Shown piece by piece: positions 34,830 to 47,889 of a stretch of 64,000 bases of DNA. Position 1 is the stretch's first letter; the number at the start of each line of letters is the position of its first letter. This DNA is from Lasioglossum baleicum (lineage: Eukaryota; Arthropoda; Insecta; Hymenoptera; Halictidae): NCBI RefSeq assembly GCF_051020765.1, contig NC_134935.1, positions 18,601,579 to 18,665,578 on the forward strand, written 5' to 3'. The notes beneath the pieces were generated by a model. It saw nothing but the letters and a program-made list of their open reading frames with translations. It was not told the origin of the DNA and made no database searches. The position numbers and the translations under genes are program-made.

Positions 34830-36660
34830 TATGTGTTATTATATGTATGTAGTATATCGGCACGACACGTTGTACACTGGTGTCTTTTGGGTAGAGCGGT
34901 GCAACAGCATTGTAAAGTTGCGTTATACAGTTTCCACGGTGTGATGCAGTTTGCAGCTGGGTACGTTACGAATGGAGCAGCGCGAACTTTGTGGACGCAT
35001 TATGCAAATACGCAACGTAAATACATGATGTGCATGAATTATGAGTTCGCATTATACGTCCGGTGAAATGTATTATCCTGTTGAAAACTCGCGTGGATGC
35101 GGTGTGCAAATTTAGTGGAAAAATGTTGCGCATGCTCACGGCACAGACGGCTACATTGTTTAGTTGATGTATAATAATATGCAGTTGTTCTAAATAGATA
35201 CTGCATATCCAGTTTATTATTATGCTGTTACACTATGTAGCTCTGGCGTACTGCGCGATTGTTCTATGCAGTTCTGTGCATTACAATGGATATGCACTGA
35301 ACACATGTATAACATTATGCAATTGCATGACACAGCAGCAATCAAATTTATTTGTACAACTCCAGACCTCTGTACTACTTCGGGATGCATTTGCATCATC
35401 CAAGTACATACTAGAGATCGATTTAACGATACGATTATCGATAAGATATCGACAAACTACATTTATCGATATATACAATTGTTAAATATCTCTATTTTGT
35501 TTAGAATTATATCGGGCAAGCTTCTCGTTCACGAAACTGCTCTTTTCAGTTCTCATTTGTTCAATTCTCATAAACATGACTAGCGTCGGTGTTTCTCTCG
35601 GTACCATTAGTATCCTATCCTTTAATCCATCATGACGACAACACTTATTGCTACGCAGAAATTAAATCAGATATATAATTCCCGAAAATATATCCTATGA
35701 ACGAATATTTTCAAAAACAGGGAAGATATTGTCAGATCGCGTGAACTGCAATTAGTAACAATAATAACAAATACAAATGTTTACAGCCGAAAATGTACTA
35801 AATCTTATTCTAAAATTTATTACTTAACATAATTTTTGTTATCGATATTTTATCGATATATCGATAAATGTTTTGTTGGTAAACAAAATTATCGATAACA
35901 TATATCGATAATCGATTCGCTCATCACTCGTGAATACTGCATCTATGAAACACATTACACTCATTGTCAGTTGTACATATTATGCAGTTGTTGTAAAATC
36001 GTGTTGTAGAACCACCGTACTTCGCAATGCGTGTGCATCATCCAAATGCATGCTGCATCTACGAAACACCATATCGTCATCACGATACAGTTACCGTATG
36101 CGGTTGTACAATGCATTGGTTAAAAACTTTTTTTATGATTCACAATCAGTTACGTTGCGCAGTTGTACGATGCATTGATTAACTACACTGTCATTACGCA
36201 GTTGCATTATGCAGTTGTAAAATTGTGTCATGGAACGTCCGTACTTCTTGCAGTTCCACTGTACAGTGTCTAAATACACTTTCATTACCCAGTACATTAT
36301 GCGGTTGTTATACAGCAGTCCGCTGCGGTCTCGTAGTTGGCGATGCACCAGCGCAGCGCGGCGGCACCGGTCGATTCGCACGACGCGACGCGACGAAGCC
36401 ATTGAAGCGATCCCCATCGCGAAGTGGCACTACGAAACAGTTGGTATAGAATTCTGATATCGCGAGGCAGCATCCTGCGGCCAGGCCACACTATGCAATT
36501 ATATGTATTATGCAGTTGCCTCAGCTAGACTCGGCGTGGTGCACATAGTGGATACGTATACGCAGTGTCGTACTATGGCGATCGAAGTATGTGGTCTCTC
36601 CATAGGCACGTATTATGCAGTGGTCAGCGGTGCAGCAGCAGCAGCAGCAGCAGCAGTAGC
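34830..36660 (+). repeat. Diverged long repeat rich in ATTATGCAGTTGTA words
   Basis: Words such as TATGCAGTTGT, TGCAGTTGTACAATGCATTG and CGTACTTCGCAATGCGTGTG recur dozens of times with changes. A longer block (GTACTTCGnnATGCnTnTGC, then ATCATCCAA) occurs at about 35374 and 36018. The stretch opens short frames rich in Cys, Tyr and Val that are not conserved. It ends in a (GCA)n run at 36631-36656. A similar text resumes at about 40770-41060. Confidence 0.6.
35408..35917. promoter_or_regulatory. Paired clusters of TATCGAT/CGATA motifs
   Basis: Two dense clusters of ATCGAT words lie at about 35410-35475 (GATCGATT, TTATCGATAAGATATCGA, TTATCGATATAT) and 35838-35917 (TTATCGATATTTTATCGATA, TATCGATAAATG, TTATCGATAACATATATCGA, TAATCGATTCG). 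TATCGATA is the DRE recognised by DREF, and CGATA clusters are bound by the insulator protein BEAF-32 in Drosophila. BEAF-32 is not expected outside drosophilids, so any factor here is unknown. Confidence 0.35.
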
Positions 36661-36869
36661 CCTCTGTACCCTAACTGGCCTCCCCGAGCCCCGCGCGTAA
36701 TTTCCCAAACGATTTTAATTGTACTTGAAATGGATGCACGTACCAGTCCCGCGGCCAAAGAACTCCAATTAGTCGGTCGCGGTGGTGTCCTTATGCTGCT
36801 GCGGTGCCCCGGTAAAAACTAATGCCGAAATAAGGGAAGAGAAAGAAGTCGGGTGGTGGTTTCGCCGAT

Positions 36870-36893
36870 GCGTGCGTGCGTGCGTGCGTGCGT
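36870..36893 (+). repeat. (CGTG)n tetranucleotide microsatellite
   Basis: Six CGTG units. Confidence 0.93.
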
Positions 36894-37639
36894 GAGTGCG
36901 TGCACGCCACGCGCGCAAGAAAATCTCACCGATACATACCGCGCCGCGCCGCGCCGAGTCGAGCCGGGCCGAGATCACATACCTAAACGTATTACTCATA
37001 CCGTGGTGTCCAGGCATCTTCTCGAACAACTCCCGAGACTCCCGATCGGTACATCGGTGAAACCCCGCCGGCTGCATTACGATGCGCTTTTTTTGCCGGT
37101 ACTTAGCCTCGCGTCGCATCGCGTCGCGTCGAACGATGAAAATTTTCGTGGATTTCTTCGTTTCTTTTGCCGATGATCCCGCGGCAGATTAGATCAACGA
37201 ACCACAACCAGACGTCCTTCCTACTCACCGTCCACCGAGCGGTACCCACGTTTTCCTGGTATTGTGCATGGTAATGGCCACAGCGGATACGCCCGCGCCC
37301 CCGCGATTCTTCGTTTTTCGTGAAAATCCAACGACACCGTGTTGCCAACCGACCACCAGCCCGAGCATAATTCGTCGGCCGATGGATCGGCGTAGGTGAG
37401 AAACTAAGCCACATTGTAAGACGATACCGGACCAGTAAGTGTGTGGGTACTCCTCCGTTTCTGCCGCGAGCGATGGCTTTAACCCTCTTGTTCGCAACCG
37501 AGAAATTTCACGCTGTTCCATCACCGGTCACCATACCCTCGCCGGTCACCATTATTTAGCCCTGATTTGTTTCTCGCGTCAGTTTCACATATTTGTCGCA
37601 TAAAGGATAATGTTACTTCGCGAAACCTTGTCTGTTTTG

Positions 37640-37725
37640 GGTTTTTTAACCATCGTGATGCGAAGATTTTAAACGAAGTCTAACCAAGATGCATGTTACG
37701 CCTTTCGTTTTAAATGAAATAAAAT
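37640..37725 (+). mobile_element. Fragment of the second TTAA-type family
   Basis: GAAGATTTTAAACGAAGTC, then TAACCAAGATGC and CCTTTCGTTTTAA, parallels 51654-51709 (GAAGGTTTTAACAAAGTCTA, then ATTTCATTCGTTTCAA). The ends are not recognisable. Confidence 0.4.
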
Positions 37726-39344
37726 ATGAGTCTGACTCGATATTATAGTGCACGGGGTTAGCACAATGGTGAAACGCGCGACAAAAAAAATGTCACATTT
37801 CTTCCAAAAGGACCTTGGTGTGTCAATCTGACACACACAATTATTATCCAATTTCTTTCAAGTCCTTTGATGACCAGTTCATTGTTTTATTATCCATTCA
37901 TTGTACAATCCCTGCAGAATGCAACTAGACAAGGGCCTAAGATTCTCGGGTAACAGTTATAATAGTAGACGTAATGAAAAAGGTTTGAGAGTTCCTGGGA
38001 AAAAATGCCGAAAAATTGGTGAAGAATAGGCATTGAAAACCAGAATACCCCTTAATTTCCGAAGATAAAAGTTTCCGTAACGAAGGGGGAGGACGGGGGG
38101 GTCGTGCGCGAACGAAGGAACGAGAGCGACGAACACGAACACAGGAAGAGGGAAAAGGATGAGGAGGAGGAGGAGGACGAGGACGAGGGCAAGATGGCCG
38201 CCGGGGTCCAATCCTGTACGCCTGTACGGGGAAAAGCGTCGGACCTCCGCGTTGTCCGTCTCTCCTTTTAATTCCCACCGGTGTGTCCTTCGTTTCTGTG
38301 CCCCCTCGCCCCCCCCCCGCCCCCCCCGCTCCCCCGCCCCCGTTCGCGTGTTCGGTCTCTCGTCCTCTTTTCGAAACCTTCGTCGCTGCCGTGTGTCCCG
38401 TGGTCATGGCGAGGGCACATGTTCGGTCCACCGCGTCCACAGTGCTCTCAAATCAAGATTTAGCAGTTCAGAATCAGTACATACGTGTTGCGTTGTTATT
38501 TGATCTAGTTATTTTCGTCATCAATGCGGCAAGTGCACAATACAATAACGAATAATGAACACATTGATAAGTGTTATTCACGAGCAACAAATAAATCAGT
38601 TTATTCGTTATTCCGAATAACATTTGCCCAACACACTGTTGTGGACCAGTGTGGTTCCCTCGTTGATCCTTTCCGCATAAAACTCTTCCCCCTTTTGGCG
38701 GTCGATCGCCATCATGTCACGTGACGCGGTGTTTTATGCGTCCGACTACCCAGAAAACCGGCGCAAAATCAACGATCTGTACGTTTATCGAATTACGATG
38801 CTCGTATACCAGCATCTCTGATCCACGAACGATTTCTTCCTTTGTCTCCCTTGCGTTCGCGCGTCTTTCTCTACATTGTGCCCCGATATGTATGTCGCAC
38901 CGCGTCTTCAGACCCGATGCGATGGAAAAGACTGACCGCGACATATACCGATCGGAATGATCGAAAAAGATCGATTACCAAGGAGACACCGGGGACTGAA
39001 CCCAGACCCGGTTTACAACGAATTCTATGTATACCCGTCTCCGAGCCTTGCCGATCGTTACTAATACATATTTCTCTTTGCCGAGTACATATTCGCAGAA
39101 CTGGAATTCGCTGTTTCGAGCAGGTCGGACTTTGGAGCAAATTCGATTTTCGATTTTCGACTTTCACCATTTTCTGTTTCGAGGGTTGATAAATAAATGC
39201 CGTCCTGTAAAAAATATTTTCGAGGATACTGAACAATGGTTTTTTTTGCGATAGTACAATAGAATCTTCAAGCTTCAAGACGAGTCCAAGTTTATTGCCA
39301 CACAATTGTTTTTTATGAAATGACGGCTGGTTAAATATCATCAA

Positions 39345-39528
39345 CAGACTGCGGATCTTTATGCAAATTGAAATTTTTCTACCTGAATTGCCAACAAGCT
39401 GGGTTGAAATAAATCTATATTTTCTTGTTGAATATGTTTAATAGGTTGAAAATAATAATGTAGTAATATATCTACATTCTTCAAATTTCTTCAAATTTTT
39501 ATCATGAATGCATAAAATCCAAAGTCTC
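39345..39528. mobile_element. Copy of the TAGACTGCGG MITE family
   Basis: The left end is CAGACTGCGGATCTTTATGC. The right end is TGCATAAAATCCAAAGTCT. Length is about 184 bp. The flanking octamers do not match, so the target duplication is lost or the ends are shifted. Confidence 0.6.
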
Positions 39529-40393
39529 TAGAGAATCAGAAATTTTATGCTGAAACACGTGTGCTTTTTGGATCCACAGCACATACAGTTAAGTTTTCAT
39601 TATTTTCAGTACAGTTTTTTCAGGAACACGTCTACCGTGTAAAAAAAAGGTGGGTGTGGACTGTGCTTCAAAGATCACCGTCGGATACAATTCAAAGTTC
39701 CGTTTCAACGTCGAAACTTCGCTTGGTACATATAGCGCACGTCCGCCAGTTCGCCGCGGGAAATTATGTGGGTCCCGATAGCGGGCTCTTAACGAGACTC
39801 TCATTATCGGGAGTACACTTTTGTCCCGCGTTCATGCGCTCGGCTTTATGTTCCGCGGCAATCGATGGTCTTGCGCGAGCGCTTGCCCTCGAGGAGCGAT
39901 TAATTCGCGTGATTATAATAATTCCAAGTGTTCCTCGATAGACAGTCCAAGTACTTTTCGTATGGCGGGCCGTCGAATAGTATGGTGAACGCACACACAC
40001 GAGGCTGTACGCGTATAATCTTATTACCTATAAGAAATATTGCGAGTACAGATAAACGAGCCGTTCAATACAAAAGCGGTATAAGAGTTGAGAAAGATGG
40101 CTACCGGACAAACTGTAATTCCTCGGACAGAGAACTTCCAACAGAAACAAATGTCTATGTGGCTACTGGAGACAATTTTTATTTTCAAATCTACACTCTA
40201 CTTTTAACCTACTAAAAGTATTAGGACGGGAAATCTATTTTTATGTGTACCTTTCCGTTCCCGTAATCGGTGCAGACAATTTTCTATTTTCCATAAATAT
40301 CCACAATGTACTTGTAAATCAACAAAAACCAAGAATCAACGAGGTAAATTGACTTGCACCTCTTATCGCACTGACCGGCTTACATATCACGAG

Positions 40394-40591
40394 TGGATTG
40401 CGGATTTCTAAATGGAAATGTCTTGCATCATCGGCAATAAACGGGAGTCGCATAAAACTGTGTTTCTCCTCTTAATGGTTTTAATCAATTGAAAATAAAG
40501 TAACAGTATTTCTGGATTTTTCAGACGTTTGTATCGTGTTTTACCGAGAACCAGTTTATTTTCGTCGCAAGTGCATAAAATCCGCAGTCTA
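40394..40591. mobile_element. Copy of the TAGACTGCGG MITE family
   Basis: The left end is TGGATTGCGGATTTCTAAAT. The right end is TGCATAAAATCCGCAGTCTA. The flanks ATCACGAG and ATTATAAG agree at 5 of 8 positions, and all differences are transitions, as in an old duplication. Confidence 0.6.
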
Positions 40592-40769
40592 ATTATAAGT
40601 ACGTAAACACAGTATGGCTTTGTTCATTATGTACATATAGTGTGACGTTCGCAGACTCGATGTAACAATCTGCACGATTGATCGTGCACCGCAGAATATT
40701 CGCTTGTGATGCAACTTCGGAGGTTTAATCGAGTTAGTGGACCCGCCGCGCCGCGCCGCGGCAATTGTA

Positions 40770-42110
40770 CAATATATGTATTACGTATTTGTGGAACAGT
40801 TATAAAATTGCGGTTCCGTTGCGTAATTGTATTGTTTACAATGTGTGTTTATTGAACAGTGTGCGCGCTCGGATCTGTGGGCTGCGGTATGCACTTGCAT
40901 TATGCAATTACTTTATCCTTTTATATCATGCACTATATAATTTATGATGCGTTGCGTTATACACTTTCACTATGTACAAGCGTTATGCGTCCGCGCCGTA
41001 CGGTTGCATTATGCGCGAGTACATCTTTGTGAAGCACTGTGCACTTGAATAACATACATAGCTACGATATGCATTTATGGCTCTTTTATGTAACGAATTT
41101 CGGTTGTAAATTTCTTATACGCGGTGCCGTGTTCGCGTGCGGTTTTATTCAGTTCCATTTTATCGATACAGTTTTGCACGGGCCGCTGTACTTCATTCTC
41201 CACACCTAGACGTGTTTTAATTTATCGAGCATCATAGATTCGTACACTGAACACAACCGCTAGCCAGCAACGAGTCCTTGTACTTGCAGGCGTGATACCA
41301 CGGCCGCACAGTACGGTAAACCGATGAATTTTCTGTCAAAATCAAAGAACTGTCTATAGAAACGAAATAGAGGGCTGATTCTCTTTTTTAATTAACCGTA
41401 TGCACTCGGTTGTCCCGTCTGAGACACCGCTAAAAATTGCTGTACCATTATTCAAAATATTGTTCATATGATATTATTAAATATATTGGTATCTACTCAA
41501 TGACTAAACATTTAGGTATTGTATGAGCTATTATACCAATTTTACATCCATAAATCTAAATCCACTATCCACAAACTACTTATATCTGCGTTCCATTTAA
41601 AAAAGGCTAAAAAGTAGAAAATAAAAAAATCTTTTTAAAAACCACGCTTAGTAGTGTCCATGCACCAATTTAGCTACAATGTTCACCATGGCGATTGAAT
41701 TTCTTCGCGGTATCGCACGAAATCAGGATCGCGAAGTGCACGTAGTCCGACGCACCCGCGCCGCACCGGGTCGCGAACCAGCATCACGCTCGCGTACACC
41801 TGTAATACACACCGTGAAGCGGAAAATAATTGTATATCGGTACGCACTTCGAGTAGGTACGCGATCGGACGATTATACATACTCACACCACGAGAGCCCG
41901 GGGGATTACAATGTTGCACTGTACGCTCGTTGCACGCATCGCGGTAAGCTTCCACCATATAAGCGTGTTCCACTCTCGCGGTACGTACTCGAAGATGAAC
42001 AGGACGCAACCGCATTATGAACTGGCATTACGTACTCGTGCGGTTCGTTTCCAGCGGGTTGCAAGCGGGTTCCAGCGGCGCGCAGTTGCACAATGCGCTC
42101 CAGCTGCGCA
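40770..42110 (+). repeat. Second stretch of ATGCAGTTGTA/GCATTATG-type diverged repeat
   Basis: Words such as GGTTGCATTATGCG, TTGCGTTATACACTTTCACT, CAGTTGCACAATGCG and CGCATTATGAACTGGCATTA echo the repeat at 34830-36660. A TTAA element is inserted at 41396. The match is loose. Confidence 0.45.
41396..41545 (+). mobile_element. TTAA-type MITE copy (family of 12395), right end unclear
   Basis: After TTAA (41392-41395) comes CCGTATGCACTCGG. The words ACCGCTAAAAATTGCTGTAC, CATTATTCAAAATATTGTTC and TATTAAATATATTGGTAT are shared with the copies at 12395 and 19182. Confidence 0.65.
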
Positions 42111-44443
42111 ACCGCCTCTCGGACGAAGCCGTATCGAAAATTGCACTGTTAACTTTCATTATCGCCAGCAATAAGTTTCCATTAGAACGGTTGGTTCCTC
42201 GACGCCTTCCATTTCGTTCACGGTCCACGCAACCGCAATTTCCGATCGCGGGCCCCACCATGGGGGCCGATGGGCCTGCCATGGGGCTCCCATGGAGGAC
42301 GTCCCCACTCCGCCATGCGGACACACTTCTGTCGGCCGATCGAGCGAGACCGAGCGGACAGACAGCACCGGTGTTTAGACTATTCCGGTAATAAGCGAGT
42401 GCGCGACGATCATTACCGCTCCGTCTAGGAGCCGAGCCACGAGGCATGCTCGGTAATGCTAGATCCGCGAAAAACACCATAATCACGAGCCTCGTTTAGA
42501 CGGGCACCGCGAATTCGTACGATTCCGTGTAACCGAGCTCCCCCCCCCCGCTCCTCCTCCTCTTTCGAGATCGATCGATCGTCAAGATTTTCACGAGATC
42601 GACGACGCCCCTGGGCGCGGCGCGGCGTAACAAGCGCGACGTCTAATCAATTATTATTTCTCGCGCTTTATGGAAAACTCGCGATTATCGGCTGATTTTA
42701 CTCCCAGCGATACCTTTTGTTTGCTAACCGTCACTCCGCTCAGCCGCACAATGGGTATTAATGATAGGAGTGATGCCATGTTTGTTTACGTTCGAATCGA
42801 GCCAGACAATGGAGGAGAGGAGAGTACGGAAGATGTACAGGCTGTTCCAATTCGTAAAGTTTATTTAGGAAGATCTGGTTGGAGTGGATATTTCAGGAAT
42901 TAACCCTCGAGGGTTTTTACTTACTTACAAAATTCTGTATGCGTATAAATTTTCTCACGTCTGATACCTATATACAGAATTTAAGACTATACTTTCGAAA
43001 TGGTCGAAAGAACTTGATATTTGCATCGCAATTAGCGAAGGTTAGTGTATAGACATTTCTTGGATCATCAGAAACATCAATTTAAACTGGGATAAACTCG
43101 TCGATGTGCGCCTCCTCTCCGATTTCAATAACCTTGAAATACGTTGTAAAGGTCACTATTCCGAACAGCATTTCCCTTTAAAGTTTTTAGCGGAAATTCA
43201 ACTGAATACTATTGTATAATGTTTTGAAGGATTCTTGTATACAGTGAAAATAATTAAAGAATTTGAAATTACTGTTATATTATCGTTGACTTATTAAAAC
43301 GATCAAGAAAGGAAGTAAGTGTCTATGAAGCTTCTGTATCTCGCAAATAATCTCGACAATTTCCATTTTGCATAAAACACCGCGGTCTAGTTATTATATT
43401 ACTGAGCATTTGTGGCAATGACGACGTTAAGAAACAGAAGTTTATCGATCGAAAGATTAACCGATGAAAAATGAAAGCTTCGTCATCAAACTAAAAATCG
43501 CGTGGAACTTTAGAAAGCGTGCGCACCTATTACAGACGCATAAAGTCCGCAGTTCCGTGATTAAAATTTGAAATGAGTTTATCAGAGTAAACTATTAAAG
43601 ATAAAGTAGAAATAACGAGTCCGGTAGCGACAGGAACAGCGAGGTGGGTGGTTAAACGTAACTAGAAATGATTTGATGCGACGTATTCCGCGATAGACGC
43701 GAACAATTTGCAATTTATAGTTCCTTTGGATATTAGAGAGGCTGGTAAAAATTTCTGTTTAAGATACAGTTGAATATAAATGACGGATTAGCTCGCGGTT
43801 CTGCGAGCGAAGAGGTAAAAAGGATCTCGGGACATGCTGGCAGTTTGACGCAGCTTTTCCAGTGCTTTCTAAAAGAGCGAACACCTGCCGCTTTAATAGA
43901 CCGTCGCGTGTACACGTCCAGCGTATACCAGAAGTAGCATAAAGTAGATATCTACACAGGACCTGGAAGATATCGGAATTTCAGCAATAAAATCAAACAT
44001 CGTCGAGGCGCGGCGTCGAACAAGAAATTACCGCTTCGTTGCCGGGCCGTCTGTCGGTAGCGGAAAAATCACCGAGCGATCATAGCAATCGGACGCGGGA
44101 CTCGTTATCGCGATTCGTGACAGCCGGGGACACGTTCTCGTTCGACCGACGCCGGTAATAACCGGTCGCGTCCTCCGAGCTGAGCCCCGATCTGCCCACA
44201 TTGGAAACAATCGCTGTTTCGCGAACCTCGACTCTCGGAACGTCAACCTCTCTCGAACAAATTCGCCCTCCCAAAATGAACATTCTATCGGAAAAACAAT
44301 TTTTCAAACGATGCCACAACAACAGCTTATTAACCATTTTTTGTGTTTTTACCCCAAAGGGGGGTAGTGTGGGACTCAGGGGACACAAGTGTTCGGTGTC
44401 CTCAGTACCTACTAAAAAACCGCACGTCTAGGACTCTGAGAGC

Positions 44444-44446
<3 letters not shown>

Positions 44447-44475
<29 letters not shown>
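44447..44475 (+). repeat. (CT)n microsatellite
   Basis: About 14 CT units. Confidence 0.95.
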
Positions 44476-44477
<2 letters not shown>

Positions 44478-44559
44478 CGCTCTCGAAGATACATAGTACG
44501 TAACAGCTTACTAACCCTACGAATGACTGAGCCATGAACCGACAAATTTCGAAATTTTT

Positions 44560-44765
44560 TCAGGCTCTACAATTTCTTCCTGGATCCTGGAACTTTCTCT
44601 TTGAGGTTCTACAATTTTTTCGCGTGCTTTTTTCGCAATCTTTTTATAGGTCCACAATTTTTGTGTATTGAGTAAAACGATCTTCTGGTCTGCAATTTTT
44701 TACATCCTGTGCAAGCACCACAATGTCTTTATATAAGGCCCACCATTTTTATCTTGATCCCTGAA
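44560..44765 (+). repeat. Degenerate repeat of GGTCCACAATTTTT units
   Basis: Six recognisable units occur near 44565, 44608, 44651, 44689, 44717 and 44740, at falling spacings of about 43 to 23 bp. Examples are CTCTACAATTTCTTC, TTCTACAATTTTTTC, TCCACAATTTTTG and TCTGCAATTTTTTAC. Second-half words such as ATCCTGGAACTTT and ATCCCTGAAACTTTT also recur. Confidence 0.6.
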
Positions 44766-46952
44766 ACTTTTGTTGGATCTCCCATTTGTTTTCGCAGTCC
44801 ACAGACTGAGGTGGTTATTTGGTAGAGCGATCCTAATGCTGGTCCGACGAAGATTTATCTATCCATGAGATCAAGCCGCGTTTCTTGTCCACGAAAACCC
44901 CTGGAAACGTTCCGGCTACGCCCCTCCGTCGGACACGCGTAATAACACCCTTTAAACGCAAGCGTTCGCTAGAAATAATGCTCTGCGACCGCGAGAGGAA
45001 CGCGCGCGACAGAGATACGCTCGCTTCATGGCTAGACCATAAGTGATTTCACGGCGGGGAAAGGAAACACAGGCAGGAATTAAAGGGTCGAACGGATGAA
45101 GGTCCTGGTACACGTTACAATTATTAGAACGACTGCCGGACGATTGGATCGTTCCCTCGATTTTTCCGACTTCGTCCGGCCGATTCGACGCATATCGTAA
45201 TAAGGGGATAGTTCCTCGGTGCTTTTTGCGACTATTTCTGACACTGAGAACCAGGCTGTCGAGTTATGCAATTCTATATGTATGTATCATGGAAATTGAA
45301 CGGATTTCATTGGACGGTGATTGGGAATGGGCAACGCTTCGTTCAGTTAATCATTGTTGTTGTTGTTCGTAGCAGCGATTGGAAAAGATTTGGAGTTTTG
45401 CCTTTCGAAGAAACCGCGGCAACAAGATTTCTGCTAACACTTAATTATTAATAAATAGGAATTACAATGAAATATATTTTTCCAGTATTTAGGTTGAATT
45501 AAGTGGCGAATACAGCCTCGGGTTCTCAGAAAATTTCATGGTGGACGCGAAAGAAGGCGATCGAACGAGATCGGGGGGTGGGGGTGGGGATGATTTAAGC
45601 CCCTTAAGTGGCTCGTGCGTAAATCACGCGGCCCATTTCGCCGTTCGCCGATTTATCGAGCGCGCATAACGCGATAATCAATTCAAATTGTTGCATCGTC
45701 GGCGTTGCCGATCCTCGCCGTAACATGCTGCAGTGGGGCAGGCTAGCATGCAGGCAGGCAGGCAGGCAGACGGTACTCTTCTCCAGTCAACTGAGCAAAA
45801 ATTGGACGGAGACGAACCTGGGAAGAGTGTCCGGGGCCGGTCATCCTAATCCTTTCAGGCGATTTAATCGTTTCAACGTGTCCGTACCGTTAGACCGGTT
45901 AAGTGGACTTCGGCCGCGCGAATCCATCAGCGTGCGTAAATTTTCCATTGACGATCGTTATTTATGAACATCCCGTACAACGGCCAATAAAACAATCTGC
46001 CGGACTTCAGGGATAAGTCGACTTGACTTGACTTTTTTGCGTTTGTACAGCAAGCCGCGCCGCGCCGCGCCGGTGTCACGGCTAAGTAGACCGGTACTAC
46101 GCGTCCGCTTAATCGCGCGACGATTCCGATTAGATTTCGCGTGTCTGCCGGTCGAGGACCGTTACTCCGCGGCGACATTCCACCCGTATCGTGAGTTTCC
46201 CTCATTACCGGATCATTTGCTTGCTAATAGAATTTAAATAGAATTTAAAGAAATTGTCTATCCGAGGCGCGATCGACGCCGTGCAACGCGGACAAGCGCG
46301 TCACTAAGTACGATGATCTCGGTGATTTGAACGCGTGGCCGCCGCGCCGCGCTGCGCGCCGGTGTCATCACCGATGTCTCTCGTCCGCTTCCTCGGCTTG
46401 ACTCGCATCGCATGCGACAGGATTTTTATCCTGTAATGATTTAATATTATTGTACGCAAAACGACGGGACAGTCCGCGCAACGAGGTTCACTTAAAATTT
46501 CGTAGAAATGCGATGGAGGAAATCGCGCGGGTATCGCAAGATGAGCAATTAATGTAGACGAATTTCTGGAGGAATGGATTGGCGAATCACGAACTCCAGT
46601 CGCTTTCGAGATAATCCAAGCCTCATTTATAGCTGGCGTTTTTACAAGCGGCTGGAAAATCCAAGCTTTATTTATACCTCGCGTTTTTGCCAGCACAGCA
46701 GCGGCTGGAATTTCACTTGTGACTCACTCGGAGTTGTTCTACGGCTACGGGATTCTTGAATCTTTCTTTCGAATTGTCTTGATGTGCCGTTTCCAGTTCG
46801 AATGCAAACAGAGTGCAGCGTCTAATTACACTCGGATTATTAACCTTTCAACTGAAGATGACGAGTTATATTGTATCGTAATATCCTAATGTCTTATAAT
46901 AGTGCATCCGTTTTTGTCATAAATGTATGAAGCCCCACAGTCTACTACTTAG

Positions 46953-47158
46953 TAGATTGCGGATTTTTATGCATTTATGAAGAAATTGTGGTTGAGTAAA
47001 ATGTACAACGGTATTAAGAGTTTAGAAGAATTTAAAAATATTGTCATGATGCTTTCAATGTAAAAAATCTATTAAGGGATGAAATGAATTTTGATTTAAC
47101 TCCTGCTACTCACAATCGCTGAAAAATATTTTTGTTTTGCACGAAGATCCGCAGTCTA
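46953..47158. mobile_element. 206-bp copy of the TAGACTGCGG MITE family
   Basis: The left end is TAGATTGCGGATTTTTATGC. The right end is ACGAAGATCCGCAGTCTA. It is the same length as the copy at 6495. The flanks CTACTTAG and GTAATAAG agree at 5 of 8 positions. Another right end of the family (GAAGCCCCACAGTCTA) stops at 46944, only 8 bases before this copy starts. Confidence 0.75.
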
Positions 47159-47445
47159 GTAATAAGGTATGACGAAGGAGATTTCTGTAGGAATGATTAA
47201 CATCAGTTTCTTTCGAAAGTATTCGAGCATTACTTACACTAATATTTCTTTCAGATTGTTTTCATCGCAGTGCAAAAGTCGCGATGCGTTATTTCTGGTG
47301 CAATTACAAACGGAATGCAGCTTCTAAATTCTCGGATTGTTAATACTCGATCGAGTAATGCGATATGACGTAAACGCGAGTAGCAATTCATCAAAACTGC
47401 CATAAAACGGGGAAAAGAAGTCTGAATTTAAAACGGTTCTCACAG

Positions 47446-47662
47446 TAGACTACGGTTAGTTATGCATTTATATAGCTTGTAAAAACACTGTATAGCACTG
47501 AAAAAAAGCCTGCAAGAAATTTCCATAAAATTTTATCCTCGTATATATCGTGTGTTTAACTTATTGAAATTACTAATGCGAGAAATAAAAATCAGCGAAA
47601 TTACCTCATTTTCGTAATGCCTGGCAATAAAAATGCGAATTTGCATAAGCATCCGCAGTTTA
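47446..47662. mobile_element. Copy of the TAGACTGCGG MITE family
   Basis: The left end is TAGACTACGGTTAGTTATGC. The right end is TTGCATAAGCATCCGCAGTT followed by TA. Length is about 217 bp. No convincing target duplication is seen. Confidence 0.6.
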
Positions 47663-47889
47663 GATATGAGAAACGAGTTGTCGCTCACTGGGATACTTTC
47701 GACATGCGTCTTATTTTACGCACACTTGGAAAGAGACGTATAAGTAGAAATTTTGAAACATATACATATGGACCGTTTCTTTTGAAAGTGGTGCAAGTCC
47801 ATTTTTTTTAGAAATTAGATATCACATAATTTGTGATTAATTTAGTGTAAACTTTTTATTTATAACTAGTTAACATATTTAATATCTTA

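Noticed and set aside
42670..42903. 77-codon frame with a somewhat protein-like text (FVYVRIEPDNGGEESTEDVQ)
   Set aside because: I recognise no family, there are no convincing splice sites around it, and it ends beside a TTAACCCTCGAGGG word typical of element ends. It is not excluded as a small exon but is unsupported.
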